From Dermatemys mawii (taxonomy: Eukaryota > Chordata > Testudines > Dermatemydidae): a DNA stretch of 64,000 bases. This document shows, piece after piece, positions 21,554-33,856 of this stretch. The DNA lies in contig ML677374.1 in NCBI GenBank assembly GCA_007922305.1, forward strand, positions 10,904,492 to 10,968,491. Reading direction: 5' to 3'. Position numbers and translations under genes: made by a program. Under the pieces are notes generated by a model that worked only from the letters and a program-made list of their open reading frames with translations, ran no database searches and was not told the DNA's origin. Position 1 is the stretch's first letter, and each line of letters starts with the position of its first letter.

Positions 21554-24500
21554 ATGGCCTCCCTCTTGGAGCTGAAGGAAATCTTCCGCAATGCTGATGC
21601 AGTGTGCTTCGATGTGGACAGTACGGTCATCAGGGAAGAAGGAATTGATGAGCTGGCAAAGTTCTGTGGAGTTGGGGACGCTGTGGCAGAAATGTATGTA
21701 CACGGTTTGGTTATTTATTTCATCAACAGGTTAAAGAGGATCATAGTCCTAATAAACAGCATCACTGAATACTGGAATAACTTACAGTTTGGAATTGTGG
21801 CTATTTGGGGTCAGATCAATGAGGATCTGTCCAATGAACACCAGGCCTCTGCTTTGTTAAGGAGCTTTTAGTTAAACTTTGCCAAATAGTAGCACAGCTT
21901 GGTCCCTCTTTTTGTGAAAGAAAGAAAATACATCTTGGGCCATTCAGAAGCCTGATCTTGCCCCCACTGATGCCAATAGCTACACTCCCATGAACGTCAT
22001 AGGGAGTAGAATCAGGCCCTTACTTAAGAAATGCTGGTCCAAAATGGAGAAATAAAATAAAGATTTTGTCAGCTGGTTCAGCCACGCTCAGGTACAGCAT
22101 GATGTCAGAGCTACCTATCTGCTCTGCTTCATGGTCCTGCTAAATCATAGCATTTAACTTTAGAAATGTCAGTGATCCTCTTTCACTGAGCTTGGGGAAA
22201 GTGTCTGTTTGTGGATGCTGTAAATAAATGTCTTGCAAACCTCAGACTGAATGAGTTGCCAACAAGTAGTCATCCATCATCAGTTCAGCTCCACCTCTTT
22301 TGAAAGCTCTTTGCTGCCCATCTTCTGTATTTTGCCCAGTGATACCAGTCAGGTAACTTCACCCTGTTATGTTAGAGTGCTGTCCCTTTTTGCTCCATTG
22401 TAACTAGAGGTGGATCTGAACTGCCACAAAATTTTTGGAGGGGGATTTGAAATCTGGTAGCAGTTCCTAAATATCATGCAAATTTCTCAGCTCATCAGAT
22501 CATACCTTTTCAGAATGTGCACACAACAGAGCCTACAATGAAAGGCATTACAAATAATTCCTCTTCAGTTAAAAGTCTATGTGACAAATCATCTCCTGTC
22601 GAGTGTAACTGATTTGCATGGATTTGTCTGGATCTCAATTTAGGACACGGAGAGCTATGGGAGGCTCTGTGACATTCAAAGCTGCTTTAACAGCACGACT
22701 AGGACTTATACGTCCCTCCTGGGAACAAGTGCAAAAACTAATTTCAGACCATCCTCCTCAGCTCACACCAGGCATAAGGTAAGATGTGTTTCAGGTGAGC
22801 CTTCCAGAATCACAGAAGGTCAGATGCTCAGTTAGTGTAAGTCAGCATACCTGCGTGAACTCAGTGGAGTTACACCAGTTGGGGATCTGGCCCAGAATGT
22901 GTTCTGGCTTGACTTTTACATGGTATGTGATGTTCACATCGGGATGTTACACTGGGATGAATCCATTTCTGTGGACAAGTGTCCACATCAAAGCAAGCAC
23001 CATCTTGATTGGTGCTAAGGGGCATCCTCGTTGGCAGATGCAGCACACAGGCCAAGGACTGAATGGTTATGGACAATGATCCATCCCGTCATCTTCAGAA
23101 ATGGTCTTTCTAGATCAGGCGTGTGGCCCTTTGATTGCGCTGCTGTTGCCCTAGGTGTGTATGGTCTGGAGATCTAGAATCTGACCCTGTGAAGTACTGA
23201 GGGCATTCAAATCCCAGGACTGGGTCCATCTAGAGGAGTCCATTCTTCAAGGCTATCAATTCATTGATAAAGTCACAAACGAAGTTTTAAAGGAATGGGC
23301 TCAGATGAAACATAACCCAACAGGTATTTTCTGCCCAAAAGCAGCAAGTGCCTGAAAAAAGGCTCTGATTAGAAAACTGCCCTCCTAGCAGGCTCTACTA
23401 CTATAATACTGAACAGTGTTGTGAGAAGATATTGCATTGGCGTTTTCTCCTTGAACTGAAACAAACATTCACGCTCTCTGTAGGGGCAGCAAGAACACGA
23501 ACAGCACATTGTGTCCTTGTTTGGAATTACGATTCTCTTTGCTTTATTTATACTCACCCTCTTCCTTTTCCTCCTCCCCTTCGCTGTTCATAGAGCTCCT
23601 CTGCTTTAATCCTGCACTGTCCTGTCTGTGTTCTAACACTTCTGCTCTTGCTACCACCTCTGCTGCTTTGCTTTTGCTGCTTGTTGGTCTTCTGTTTTCA
23701 GGCCAGATCGTGCCAGGTGCTGAGTGCCTTCAACTCCCATTGTCCTCAAGGACTGGGGGTGAAATTCTTCTCTCTCTGATACAGCTTTTGGTGATTCCTT
23801 TTCTGTAGCTATTGCCTTTTTCTATAGGAAGGCTTTTTCTGTCCAGCGTTCACTAGGAACTGTCAAGCCAGAGATACAGCTCGGAGTCAGTGAATCCAAA
23901 AGACCAGCTTCTGCTTTAGATAACTTTAAACACATTCTCTGTGCATCTTGGTGCTTTGGACTCAACTGCCTATACTACTTGCATATTGTGGATTTTTTTG
24001 ATGGTCTTATCCCCACATTCAGGAGAATTTCTGGGCTGGATCAGTTCTCATTTGTTCACTGGGATTGACCTGAATGTCAAGAAAATCAGTTCCCTGATCT
24101 ACTAATTTCTGAGCAACTAATTGCCAGTCTGTGTCTCAATATCATACAGATTTGTTATAGCTCCATTCATACAAACTCGATGTGAGCCCCCAAAGGAAGA
24201 AGGGAAAGTGTAAGGCTGCACTAAAGTATGGTATTGAAACTTAATTCCTGAAGAAACAAGGATAATGCAAATTGTAGTCAGCTTTGTCAATGAACAATAT
24301 ACTTCATATTCCTCCTTCCCTCTGTTCCTTCTTGATCCTGCTCGATATTTAGGGCTGGTTATTGTGCTTTCTTTTCCTATAAGGGAGCTGGTAAGCAGGC
24401 TTCAACAGCGAGGCATCCAAGTCTTCTTAATATCCGGGGGGTTTCAGAGCATTGTGGAGCATGTCGCTTTACAGGTGAACATTCCAACAGCAAACGTGTT

Positions 24501-27500
24501 TGCGAATAGACTGAAGTTTTACTTTAATGGTAAGATGTGATTGATGGCTCTTTTTTCTACTCACTGATGGTCACCATTTCACTTCAAGCTGAAGTAGGCT
24601 CGTGGGCTACAGTGGCTTAAGAATGTAATGGCAAATCAACACATTGAAATATGATCATTTTGCTTCATTGCTTCTTTGCTTCATTGAATGCCTCTCTGAA
24701 CTGAGGTTGATGGTTCTCAGTCCTGTTTCTTGTGATCAAGTGTCCACGTTATAAATACCGTCACTACAAGTGGCACTGATTGTTCCTGTTGGCCATCTTA
24801 GCAGAGAGGCCAAAGAGAGTGGCATGGAAACGGAACTGCCCAGACTCCCCTACAAGAGGTCAGGGTTAAGGCAGTCTGGTGACGTAAAAGCATTTTAAAA
24901 GTCACAGGATGTAAGAAAGCAAATGAAGTGTGGGTTTCACAATCCATGCTCTGCGGAACCATCCAGCCGGCATTGTCTCAGTGCCAGCTGGGGCCCAGCA
25001 CCAGGCAAGGAAACTGTGAGCCCCTCTTCTTTCTCTCTCTCCTGCTGTCTGCCAATCAAACTCTGGGGGTATGCTGTTCTGTGGGTGAAAAACTGTAAAC
25101 TGCTGGTTTCAGCTGCCAGGCTGGCAACTTTCTCCAGCACTAAGCTGTCCCCTCAACAATCCTCCAAAACCCTTCTCCTCCCAGAACTCCTCTGTCTCCT
25201 CCAAACAAAACAAATCCAGTTGAAACAATTTCTGGCTGTACAAATTGTTCTTTGGAAGCCATTGTTTTCCCTGAGATGCTAACATGCTAGGGTAAAGAAA
25301 CAAGCCTGGGAAATACCCTACTAATAATGATAGTTGGTTCAGTCTACTGTGTGGGTAGAATAAAAGATCAATTAATTTTTTTTAACTATGGGCTGTACTA
25401 GGGAGAAGAAGCAAATGTTGGAGCTCCTTTGCACGGCAGTGAAGGCATAGCAAGTCAAGTTCTTTTACATTCTTGCCATGGTTTGATAAGATTTCGAGTC
25501 AAGGTTAAAGTCTCTCACATTAATAACAGAGTTTCAGTTCTTTTAGCTTCTGCTTTCAGTGACTTTGGGGTGAATCCAGAGTAACTATTGACTTCAGTGG
25601 ACTTGGCTTCAGTGGAGTTGCTCTGGATTTTACACCAGTGTAACTGAACAGAATCAGGCTCAGTGGGGATTCATTATTCTTACCCCACTGATTTTAATGG
25701 GGTCACGCTGGAATTCCACAGTAACAATGTAACTGAGGGTAGAACCTGGCCCAGTGCATCTGTCAATTTGTGGAATTTTTTTGCTGTTTCTCAGCATTCA
25801 ACATTGTGAAAATATTCACACCTTTGTGGCACTGTAAGACCCACAAAGTGATTTAGGTTAAATCCTAAAGTTTTTAATACATGCTTAATCTCCAATTAAT
25901 TCAGTGGGTGCTTTGTACATGTAAAGCCTGCAGGATTGGGCTCTGATTAGTTATTTCCTAATGAGAAGGCCATAGACAATGTAAAAATCCCTCTCGATTT
26001 TCAGAAGTTCATTGGGGTCTTTCCTAGGTACTTGTGATTCTCTGCAATCCACTGAAGCAATTGCGCATGCTGCCCAAGTATCTAACTCCTCCTCCTCCTA
26101 TGTTTTTAGGAGAATATGCGGGGTTTGATGAGACACTACCAACAGCTGAATCAGGTGGAAAAGGAAAGGTTATCAGTTACCTGAAGGAACAGTTTCACTT
26201 TAAGAAGGTAGTTATGATCGGAGATGGAGCTACAGACATGGAGGCATGTCCCCCTGCTGTGAGTATCCAAGAACTGGATTTCCCCTTTAAACAATTGCTT
26301 TCTTCTGTTTCCATGTATAAAGCAATGGCAAGACACCATCAGTTTGACTGTTATACAGCATTTAAGGGATGATTGTTAATGTCTTTCAGTCTGTTCTGAA
26401 ACAGTATCTTGGGGGCTATTTGCAGCAGCAAAGGCTGTGACAGAGATCAGATTTCCTGCCTGATACCAAGAGGGAGATGTACAGACGGGCATTCACTTCC
26501 TTGTGTCAGCAGGGAGTGGGATCACCTCAGGGTGGAACAAGGGATCATGCCATTCACTCATGCACTCCTTTCATTCTGCGTCGCACATGTGCACTCATCA
26601 TGTCTCTCTCTCCTTTGTGCCATTCGAGCTGACAGAGCCCTCCAGATCTTAATGCTGGTAACTGGTGCAGCAAACACACACACCTGCAGTTGAGGTCATC
26701 ACTGCCCTGCTTCTCCAGCCCCTAATGAGAGAACCTGAAATGAAACATCATCATCCTGTTATCACCTTACACCAATGGTTCTCAAACTTTAACAATCTGT
26801 GAACCCTTTCACTAAAATGTCAAGTCTTGCGAACCCCCTCCTAAAAATGAATATTTCCAGGGATTTTCTCCTCTACCCGAGTATAAACTATAAAAGCAGT
26901 GATCCTGGAAATAGAAAAAATATTTTTTGACGTGCTTTTTACACCCACTATTATTTATCATTACAGTATTTTTATTACATTATGAAAACAGCAACACTCT
27001 TCCAACATCTCACTTTCGTAGTCTGTATCACTTTGAATAAGCCAGTTATAAGACAAGTCTCCTGTGTTTCATCAAGGACTATCAGATGTGAAACAGCAGG
27101 AAGGAATTTAAGAAGCCAACTCAGAGTTCCTCCTACACAAGCATTCAGGTCTTGAGCAGTCCAGGCAAACACCACACATTACAAGAAAGCTTTAACTTGT
27201 TCTTCATAATAATTTTAACAACAATACTAGCTGCCTATTTAATTTTAAAAACAAAAACTATCCACCTCCCTTTCCATCTCTTATAAGGAGTCTTGAAATT
27301 TAAATCTCCTCAGTGTGATACTGATGCTTGCTTTGATCTGCTTAGCTCTTGGAAGTCCAGGGGCTACTGGCCCCATGCTGCCCAGGGTTCCCTAGGGACA
27401 GCTCTGTCTTCCATTAGGGAATTTGCCCCAAGGACCCCGTAACATTTTGCGAACCCCCAGGGGTTCACAAACCCCAGTTTGGGAACCACTGCCTTACACT

Positions 27501-29123
27501 CATCACTCTTCCTATCGCCCACCCAAGCTTCTCTTCCGATTGCTCCTTTTGGCTCCTTGACCCACTCCCAGCTCCATACTTCCTTTCAGACTTGGAAGCC
27601 TGCCACGCATACTCCTGCAGAACTCCTGAAAACCCTCCAGTGCCACTAAGCCGTCCAGCGGTAAAGCCTTCCAGCTGGTCTGGACAATATTGTTCAGCAC
27701 TCGACCTGCCTTTTAGACTGTGTCCAGCACCTCCAGATTTGCAATCCTTTCCTTGGTAGTGCTTACCTTCTTAAAAAGCACTGCTTGCACACGCACACAC
27801 ACACAAGCCACATCTTTTGTCACAGTAGCACTAGGATTCCTGCTATTACTGTTAATATCATGGTGTTTCTACACAGATTCCGTCTACTGTCAAGATCCCA
27901 ATCTGGGCCACTGATTCATGGTGCTTAGGAAGCACACTTCTACACCCTTCTGGTACACATGCTGCCTGATACTAGCAGAGCAAGAATGCTAGTCTGATGG
28001 CTTGGTGGGGTGGGTACCAAGATCCTTTCTTGCACCAGAGAACTTCTCATGGGGTTGGAGCAGACACCTGTCACCCTCTCCCCTGAACATGGCAGCTCTC
28101 ACAGAACTGGGAATAATTTTTAAAAGATTTAAAAATACAACCTAAAAATATGTGACTTTTGACGGTAGGTGTGGATCTAACTTACAACCTACCATTATAG
28201 TCAAGTAGCTTGCTAGACTACTAATGCTCTTGCTCTGTCACAATCAGGAAGCATGTACCTTTATGTGGGCCTTGGATGTGCTCCCTAAATACCATACAGT
28301 CAGCACTGTGGTTTAAGAAAGGTGCATGACACTAGTTCCAAGCCCCGGTGCTTGTGATATTCTCTTTTTTTTAATGCTAACAGTGCATATCTTGGCAGCA
28401 AGTTGTGCACTGCGATTCCAGATTAATATTTGTTTAATGCCTTAACTATCTCATGAAACTGCAAGAAGTGAAAGTTTAAATGTTGCATTTTCATTGATCT
28501 AGATTGTCTAGGCTCTAGAAATGATGATTGTCCTTGGTTAATGATTTGAGCCATTAGTTAATGATTGCATTTGGTATCTGTCACACGAGGTGAGTGGAGT
28601 TAAAATAAATAGAGGCATAATTGGGATATTGTACATAAACGTTTGTCTCTGAACTCCTACTGGACCGTTAGGAGTTCAAGGTACAGTAGCAGCACAAGTC
28701 ACGGGAATTTTCCTCAGATTTTTCAGTAAAGTCTCAGATGTGAACAATTTCAATGTCACAAGGTATTAGAAAATCACCCAGCTCCGATGGCAAAGCTCCC
28801 ATTGACTTCAAGGGTGGAAGATCAAGCCTTTAGTGAAATCCATCCCAGCAACAAACACAGAAAGCCTCTCTTATTTTTTTGGCGAGGGGTTTTTGCTATA
28901 GTTTTTGAGGATAAACTGATTCTTTTTAAAAAATTGAACATATTTCCACTGAAAATCCCCATTTCACTAGTGGAAAGCTTCATACACAAACCTATTCATT
29001 TCTGTTTGCTAGGACTGCTTCATTGGATTTGGAGGAAATGTAATCAGGAAACAAGTAAAGGAGAAAGCCAAATGGTACATCACTCACTTTGACGAACTTC
29101 TTAAAGAACTGGAAGAACGATAA
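21554..29123 (+). CDS. PSPH: PSPH: phosphoserine phosphatase, complete, 5 coding exons
   Basis: Last step of serine synthesis: hydrolyses L-phosphoserine to L-serine in the cytosol. HAD-superfamily, Mg-dependent. Coding exons 21554-21693, 22644-22778, 24384-24529, 26110-26258, 29013-29123, all GT-AG, sum 681 nt = 226 aa (human 225). HAD motif I CFDVDSTV has nucleophile D20 and acid/base D22; motif II is LISGGF with S109; motif III is K158; motif IV GDGATD has D179 and D183. So all catalytic residues are present. The start MASLLELKE is chosen because a strong pyrimidine tract and acceptor (AG at 21533-21534) lie just upstream; an in-frame ATG at 21473 would fall in the intron. At least one 5' noncoding exon must lie upstream and was not found. 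Intron 4 holds a hAT copy; the other introns show only short repeats. Confidence 0.96.
21951..22019. repeat. Short palindromic repeat, copy 2
   Basis: Left end CCTGATCTTGCCCCCACTG, middle ACTCCCATGAACGTCATAGG, right end GAGTAGAATCAGGCCC. Same layout as 15163-15233. In PSPH intron 1 (coding numbering). Confidence 0.65.
26765..27499. mobile_element. hAT-type DNA transposon with intact TSD, PSPH intron 4
   Basis: Body 26773-27491 (719 bp). Ends CAATGGTTCTCAAACTTT and CCCAGTTTGGGAACCACTG are inverted repeats; flanked by the perfect 8-bp duplication CCTTACAC (26765-26772, 27492-27499). Internal 'gcgaaccccc' words recur near both ends. No transposase frame is seen, so it is non-autonomous or internally deleted. 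Confidence 0.9.
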
Positions 29124-29179
29124 GTTATCCAGTAACATAGTATTTTTATTAACAATTATAGATCAATATATACAATGCA

Positions 29180-29426
29180 ATTAAACATATTTTTGTTTGC
29201 ACAATTGTGTTTTTACTGAATTTTTTTGTTGAATTTGAACCTGCAGTTCACATTGCAAGTAGTTCCATTCCCATATACTACCAAACATTTGCTAATCAGA
29301 ATTCTTATGGGGCAATGGACACCTTTTATCTGATAATCCTTTCCAAGATGGAGAAGACAATGGATTAATTCACTGGCCTGTCACAGCTGAAGACCCACGT
29401 TAAGAATTTATTGGCAAGTTAATAAA
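29180..29426 (+). promoter_or_regulatory. PSPH: PSPH poly(A) signal candidates
   Basis: ATTAAA at 29180-29185 (about 57 bases past the stop) and canonical AATAAA at 29421-29426 followed by a T/G-rich stretch. The second looks stronger and would give a 3' UTR of about 320 bases. Confidence 0.5.
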
Positions 29427-31634
29427 AAATTATTGGTCTGTGATTACTTTATAATGTATGTTTCTTCAAATTACTAAGGGCCCCATTCTGCTACCTTTAT
29501 TCACCTCAAGTAGCACCTTATTCTCCCACAGAAAGGTCAGATTTACTTGGCGTATGACAAGGAGGGAAAGGCATTGGCTCCCTGGCTGTGACCTGACCTA
29601 CATTAACTACCAATTGGTTATGGTCCCTTGGAGACCATATGCCAGCTGGGAACTGGCCAATCACAGCTACACTTTGCCTCTCATGATCCGCCCTCACCCA
29701 TACTTGTGTGGGTATGTAGGGCAGCTGGTACAGGGTCCAGCTATGCTGGCTGTGCATCAGTTGAGAAGTCCTCCTGCTGAGGGAATTCTCAGCAGGCCTG
29801 AGTGCTGCAAAGGAACTACTTCAGGGTGGAGGCTCTGGTGCCATGTTTTTGATGTGCGTTTATTTGCCTTGTGGAAAACAGTGAGTAACGCCACACAGAG
29901 CTGAAAATCTGCTTTGGAATGTGAAAAATAAGCTGCTGCCATTTGCCGAAAAGCACAGGCAGGGCTCACAATTCCAGCAGACGCTTGCCAGACTTAGTTA
30001 TGCGACATTGCTTGCTCAGAGTGAATGCTTGTTGGCTACTCTCCTAAAAGTTCAGGTTTCATATGTCCACTTGTAGTGATATAGAAAGGACAGAGATAAG
30101 TGTATACAGCATAGTTGTAGCTGTGTCACTCTCAGGCCATTAGACACACAAGGTGGGGGGGTTGGTCCAATAAAAGATATGCCTAAGACACAAGGAGGGG
30201 GAGGTAATAAGTGAGTCATTTTCTGTACAAAATTCCAAAATACTGCATGAAAACAGTATGGGGGTCAGTTTTCCTCCAAGGAAAGATGAGCACATGGTCG
30301 CCAAAAGATTTGGGGTTTTTTTTGGTGACGTCTTTCAAGTTTCTTCTTTAGTAAGGTTTAGTTGATTAACACCAAGGAGCAGCTAAACCCAGCAAGCTGA
30401 TTTATTCTGAGCATGTCTTTCCAAACAGACCTTTATTAGTGAGGGCTGACTCTGAGGGCAACCTCCGCTCTGCTTAATAAATCTGCATCTGTGCTCTCGC
30501 AATGGGCACGACAGCAGGCTGTTTACTACAAGACTCTTCAGTGGCCTACAAAAAATACTCTCAAATTCAGCTGGAAAGAAATCTCAGCAAGTTCCAAGAA
30601 CAACTCACATACAAAAAGTCTTTTGTCTGTTTTGAATAGGGTGAGAGAAAGCTAATGCTCTTGCTATTATTCAGGGGGCTTCCCTGCTCTCCTCTAAGAT
30701 GCAGCTGTAGAGTTTCCAGGCATGAGAGAGTTTTTTGTTAAGAAACTGAACATCCAATACAGCAGCTATGGCACTCACTCCGGCCCTGACTCTGCAAACA
30801 GTTATACACATACTCAATTTTAAGCATGAGTAGTCTGACTGAAGTCAATGCGCTAATCTGCAGAAGGGTTTGTACAAGTGAGGCCTCAATGTACATCTGA
30901 AATTCTTCTCCACGCCAGTCACCGTGATTGCAAGTGGAAAATGGAAACGTGGATTGTACCTGATATTTCAGAGGAGTTCTTCAAGTGTGATTGTTTTGAA
31001 AAGTAAGAAAACTGCTCTCCATTGGGCAAACACCAAGCCACAACTCTTCCTAGGTGGAATCAAGAATTATTATTTAGTTCAATAGGCAGGTGGCTCTTCT
31101 CCTGGCTGACCTCTTTGCTCTGTAAAGCACAGAGTGCTGATCAGAGCCGATATGGCAGCAAGAATAGCAGCAGGAGGAAAGTTTCCAAACCACAGGTAAC
31201 CTGCCAGTCCACCTGCATACAAGATCCATCACAAAAGACCCAGGAAAGTTTTGGAAAACAGTGCAAGGGGTACAGTAAATAGGCAGGCGATCCCCTGACA
31301 AGAGGGGAATAGGAGAAAGTGGAGGAAGCTACAGTGGGGAAGGGAAATGCCCGACTTGACACAGAAGATGTGGGAAAATCGTACAAAGCCATTGCTCACT
31401 TATGAAAAATCTGTTCTTCAGTCTATGCTCAAGCACATTGTATTTATATTCCTTTTCCCTTGCTTTCTCTCTCGTGTGTTTAGCCTGCAAGCTTGTGCCC
31501 ACAAACCGTTTTTCACTTTGCTTGCCTGGTGGCTAGAAAAATGAGACATGGGTGCTACCACAATACAAATAATACTGAAGTTAGGAAATTAATAAAGGTA
31601 GGAAACTAGTAAGTTGAAAAACCAGATGTACACA

Positions 31635-31750
31635 GGTGCTGGAACTAGGAGTGTGGGGGCCATGACTTGAAGTGGTTTCCATTATATACAGAATTTACAG
31701 TTTGGGTGAATGGCTTTCAGCACCCCCATTATAAAAATTGTTCCAGCAGC
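31635..31750. mobile_element. Short MITE
   Basis: About 116 bp with inverted ends GGTGCTGGAAC and GTTCCAGCAGC. The interior 'gaagtggtttccattat' and 'tcagcacccccattat' is a familiar dispersed sauropsid sequence. A target duplication is not clear. Confidence 0.65.
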
Positions 31751-32032
31751 CCTGCATGTGTGTGTCACATCCATGTGCATTTTTTCAAAAGACCAAAATG
31801 GCTAGTTTAGTGCCTTTGGAGACCAAGGTGAAAATACTGATGCCAATCAGAGGTAAGTTTAGGCATTGAGACTAGAGCACCAGAGAACGGGATGGATATT
31901 ACAGGCTAACATGCAGGATTCAACTTAGTCTCCTTTGTCTAGCACTGCAAAGCCACCCAACAATTGGGCATAATTAAGTAGCTCTACTCAAGAGAGGCCT
32001 GGCAATAGAATGAAATAGAATGAATAGGATGA

Positions 32033-32115
32033 TGTAGCTCAATGGGTCAAGACTGAGGTCTGAGCAGAGTGTTAAAGCTTGCAGTGCCAGGCTCAAACCG
32101 GCATTGTTTATCCCT
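32033..32115 (+). mobile_element. tRNA-like SINE remnant
   Basis: TAGCTCAATGGG resembles a pol III box A and GGCTCAAACCG a box B, about 60 bases apart. The intervening region does not fold as a tRNA, so it is best read as the head of an old tRNA-derived SINE. Confidence 0.35.
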
Positions 32116-32584
32116 CACTCTCCCGAGCAATGAATGTGTTCAATAATGAAAAGCCAAAAGAAGCCCCACACAAAAAGAATACACTTGATAAAATTCACAT
32201 GGATCATTTGAAGCCATAACCTGCAAATAAACATGGGTCCTGATCCCTGCACCCTATATGGAGATCTACTGGCTCTATATCAGTGCAGGGCTCCACACCC
32301 GCAGATCTAACTTAGGGATCAGGGCTGTGGGCATACTTCCCATTTCCACATCATACCATCACACACTTTTGCACCTTAGCATCTTATCTGGAAATTGTAT
32401 GTAAAATAAATATCAGCTGACAGTATGTCTTTGTGGAAGTGATAAAGCTTCTGGGAAAAAAAGGCACATTATGGCAATGTCAGCCATCTAAACTGAAATA
32501 CCCCACACCCCCGTTTACCATAACAATAACTGCGCAGCTGGAAGGAGACATATGGTGCCAGTAATATGTGAAAATTAAAAGGAT

Positions 32585-33299
32585 TTTATTGACTGATATG
32601 TTATTGCAGAAAACTCATTGAAATGTACAAACTGGACATTCAGTATGTAATTTGTACATACGATATATTACAGTGATTATTTAACTAGTTTGAATAGACG
32701 TTATTGTTTTCACTTACAGGATGGCCACGTCATTACAGAGACTAAAAAAATCGATAGCTCTATTCTAAAAGTGAAATCAAAACAGAACTGGACATCATGA
32801 TACATTGTTTTATGCTGACTTAACATGCGCCATCATCACACATCATTTCAGATGTACCTACTGTGTAGTTAGTGAAACATCTGATCAAGCATATATCTGA
32901 AGTCATGATTGTTTATTAAACAAAACCTCTTTTCCTAGCCTTCAGAATTATTTTCAGAAATACACGATTAACAAAACATGAGTGCCTGTAAAATTTCACA
33001 CCGGTTTTCCTTGCAAATATCTATTTCAGTATTATAGATCATACAGCCCAAAGCATTGATTAAAGAATTTCATAAAGTTAGTTCCAGATATAGACATCTA
33101 GATAGAGGTTTGTTTCTACTTCAGAGCCTTATCAAAATGGAATCCACTATTGTGTGTAAATTCATCAACTATCACCTGATTTGTAATTCATTTTCCACTA
33201 ATACTTGCACTTTGTTTATAAGTGAGAGTAGTTCAGTAATTCTACTGCACGTATAAATATTTATAATTTAAATATTCTCAGCTACTTTGTAAATTTATT
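32585..33299 (-). promoter_or_regulatory. NIPSNAP2: NIPSNAP2 poly(A) signal candidates
   Basis: AATAAA on minus at 33294-33299, 32912-32917 and 32585-32590. These would give 3' UTRs of roughly 0.6, 0.95 and 1.3 kb. The region 32585-33856 is AT-rich with no clear transposon, as expected for a long 3' UTR. Which site is used cannot be told from sequence. Confidence 0.45.
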
Positions 33300-33856
33300 T
33301 ACTGGTTCAATTCCCCAATAAAACTGATATAATGGTATGAACTTCTCAGACACAAAGTTTTGTTTAAATCTCTCCTGTTTATGGGAACCAACTGACACTG
33401 ATTTTTCAATCCGTAATTATTACAAAACTAATATACATTTTCCATTCTACAAAAGTCCCCTGAACTGTAACTGCTTCTCCAGGATTTAAATACCGCATAA
33501 TTTCAGGATTTTAAATGGCAGATGTGCAATTCTCCCTTTGCTGCTACTGAAGTGTGGGCATCCATACAACATCAAGACACACCACAGACCTGTATGCCAA
33601 GCTCAGTGCGAGGGGCCAGTTTCACAGATGCACCGGGTATGTCTTTGAGTTCTTAAACTACAACCCTATTATTCTTTCCCCGGTACATTTCTAAATGCAT
33701 AAAGTCCTTAGATTCTGAAGAAAAGAGGTTTCTTTGACAAGCTCAATATGGTACTTTTATGTTTCTTTGACCATGATATATGATGTATACCATCAAATTA
33801 ATTTAAGACAAATACTTGTCACTTCAATCTATGTAGGCACAGGTAAGTCAATAACT

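Larger units (their letters stand above)
29430..32584. other. Convergent intergenic region, PSPH to NIPSNAP2
   Basis: No gene recognised. It contains a dispersed-repeat fragment at about 30101-30190 ('gttgtagctgtgtcactc', 'ggtccaataaaagatat'), a MITE at 31635-31750 and a tRNA-like SINE remnant near 32033-32115 (listed separately). 29520-29880 is more GC-rich and carries a perfect 9-bp inverted repeat CCTGCTGAG/CTCAGCAGG around GGAATT (29773-29796), with a 148-codon frame that I do not think is a gene. Confidence 0.45.

Noticed and set aside
26034..26372. Frame extending beyond PSPH exon 4 on both sides
   Set aside because: Intron read-through; the acceptor at 26108-26109 and donor at 26259-26260 define the exon.
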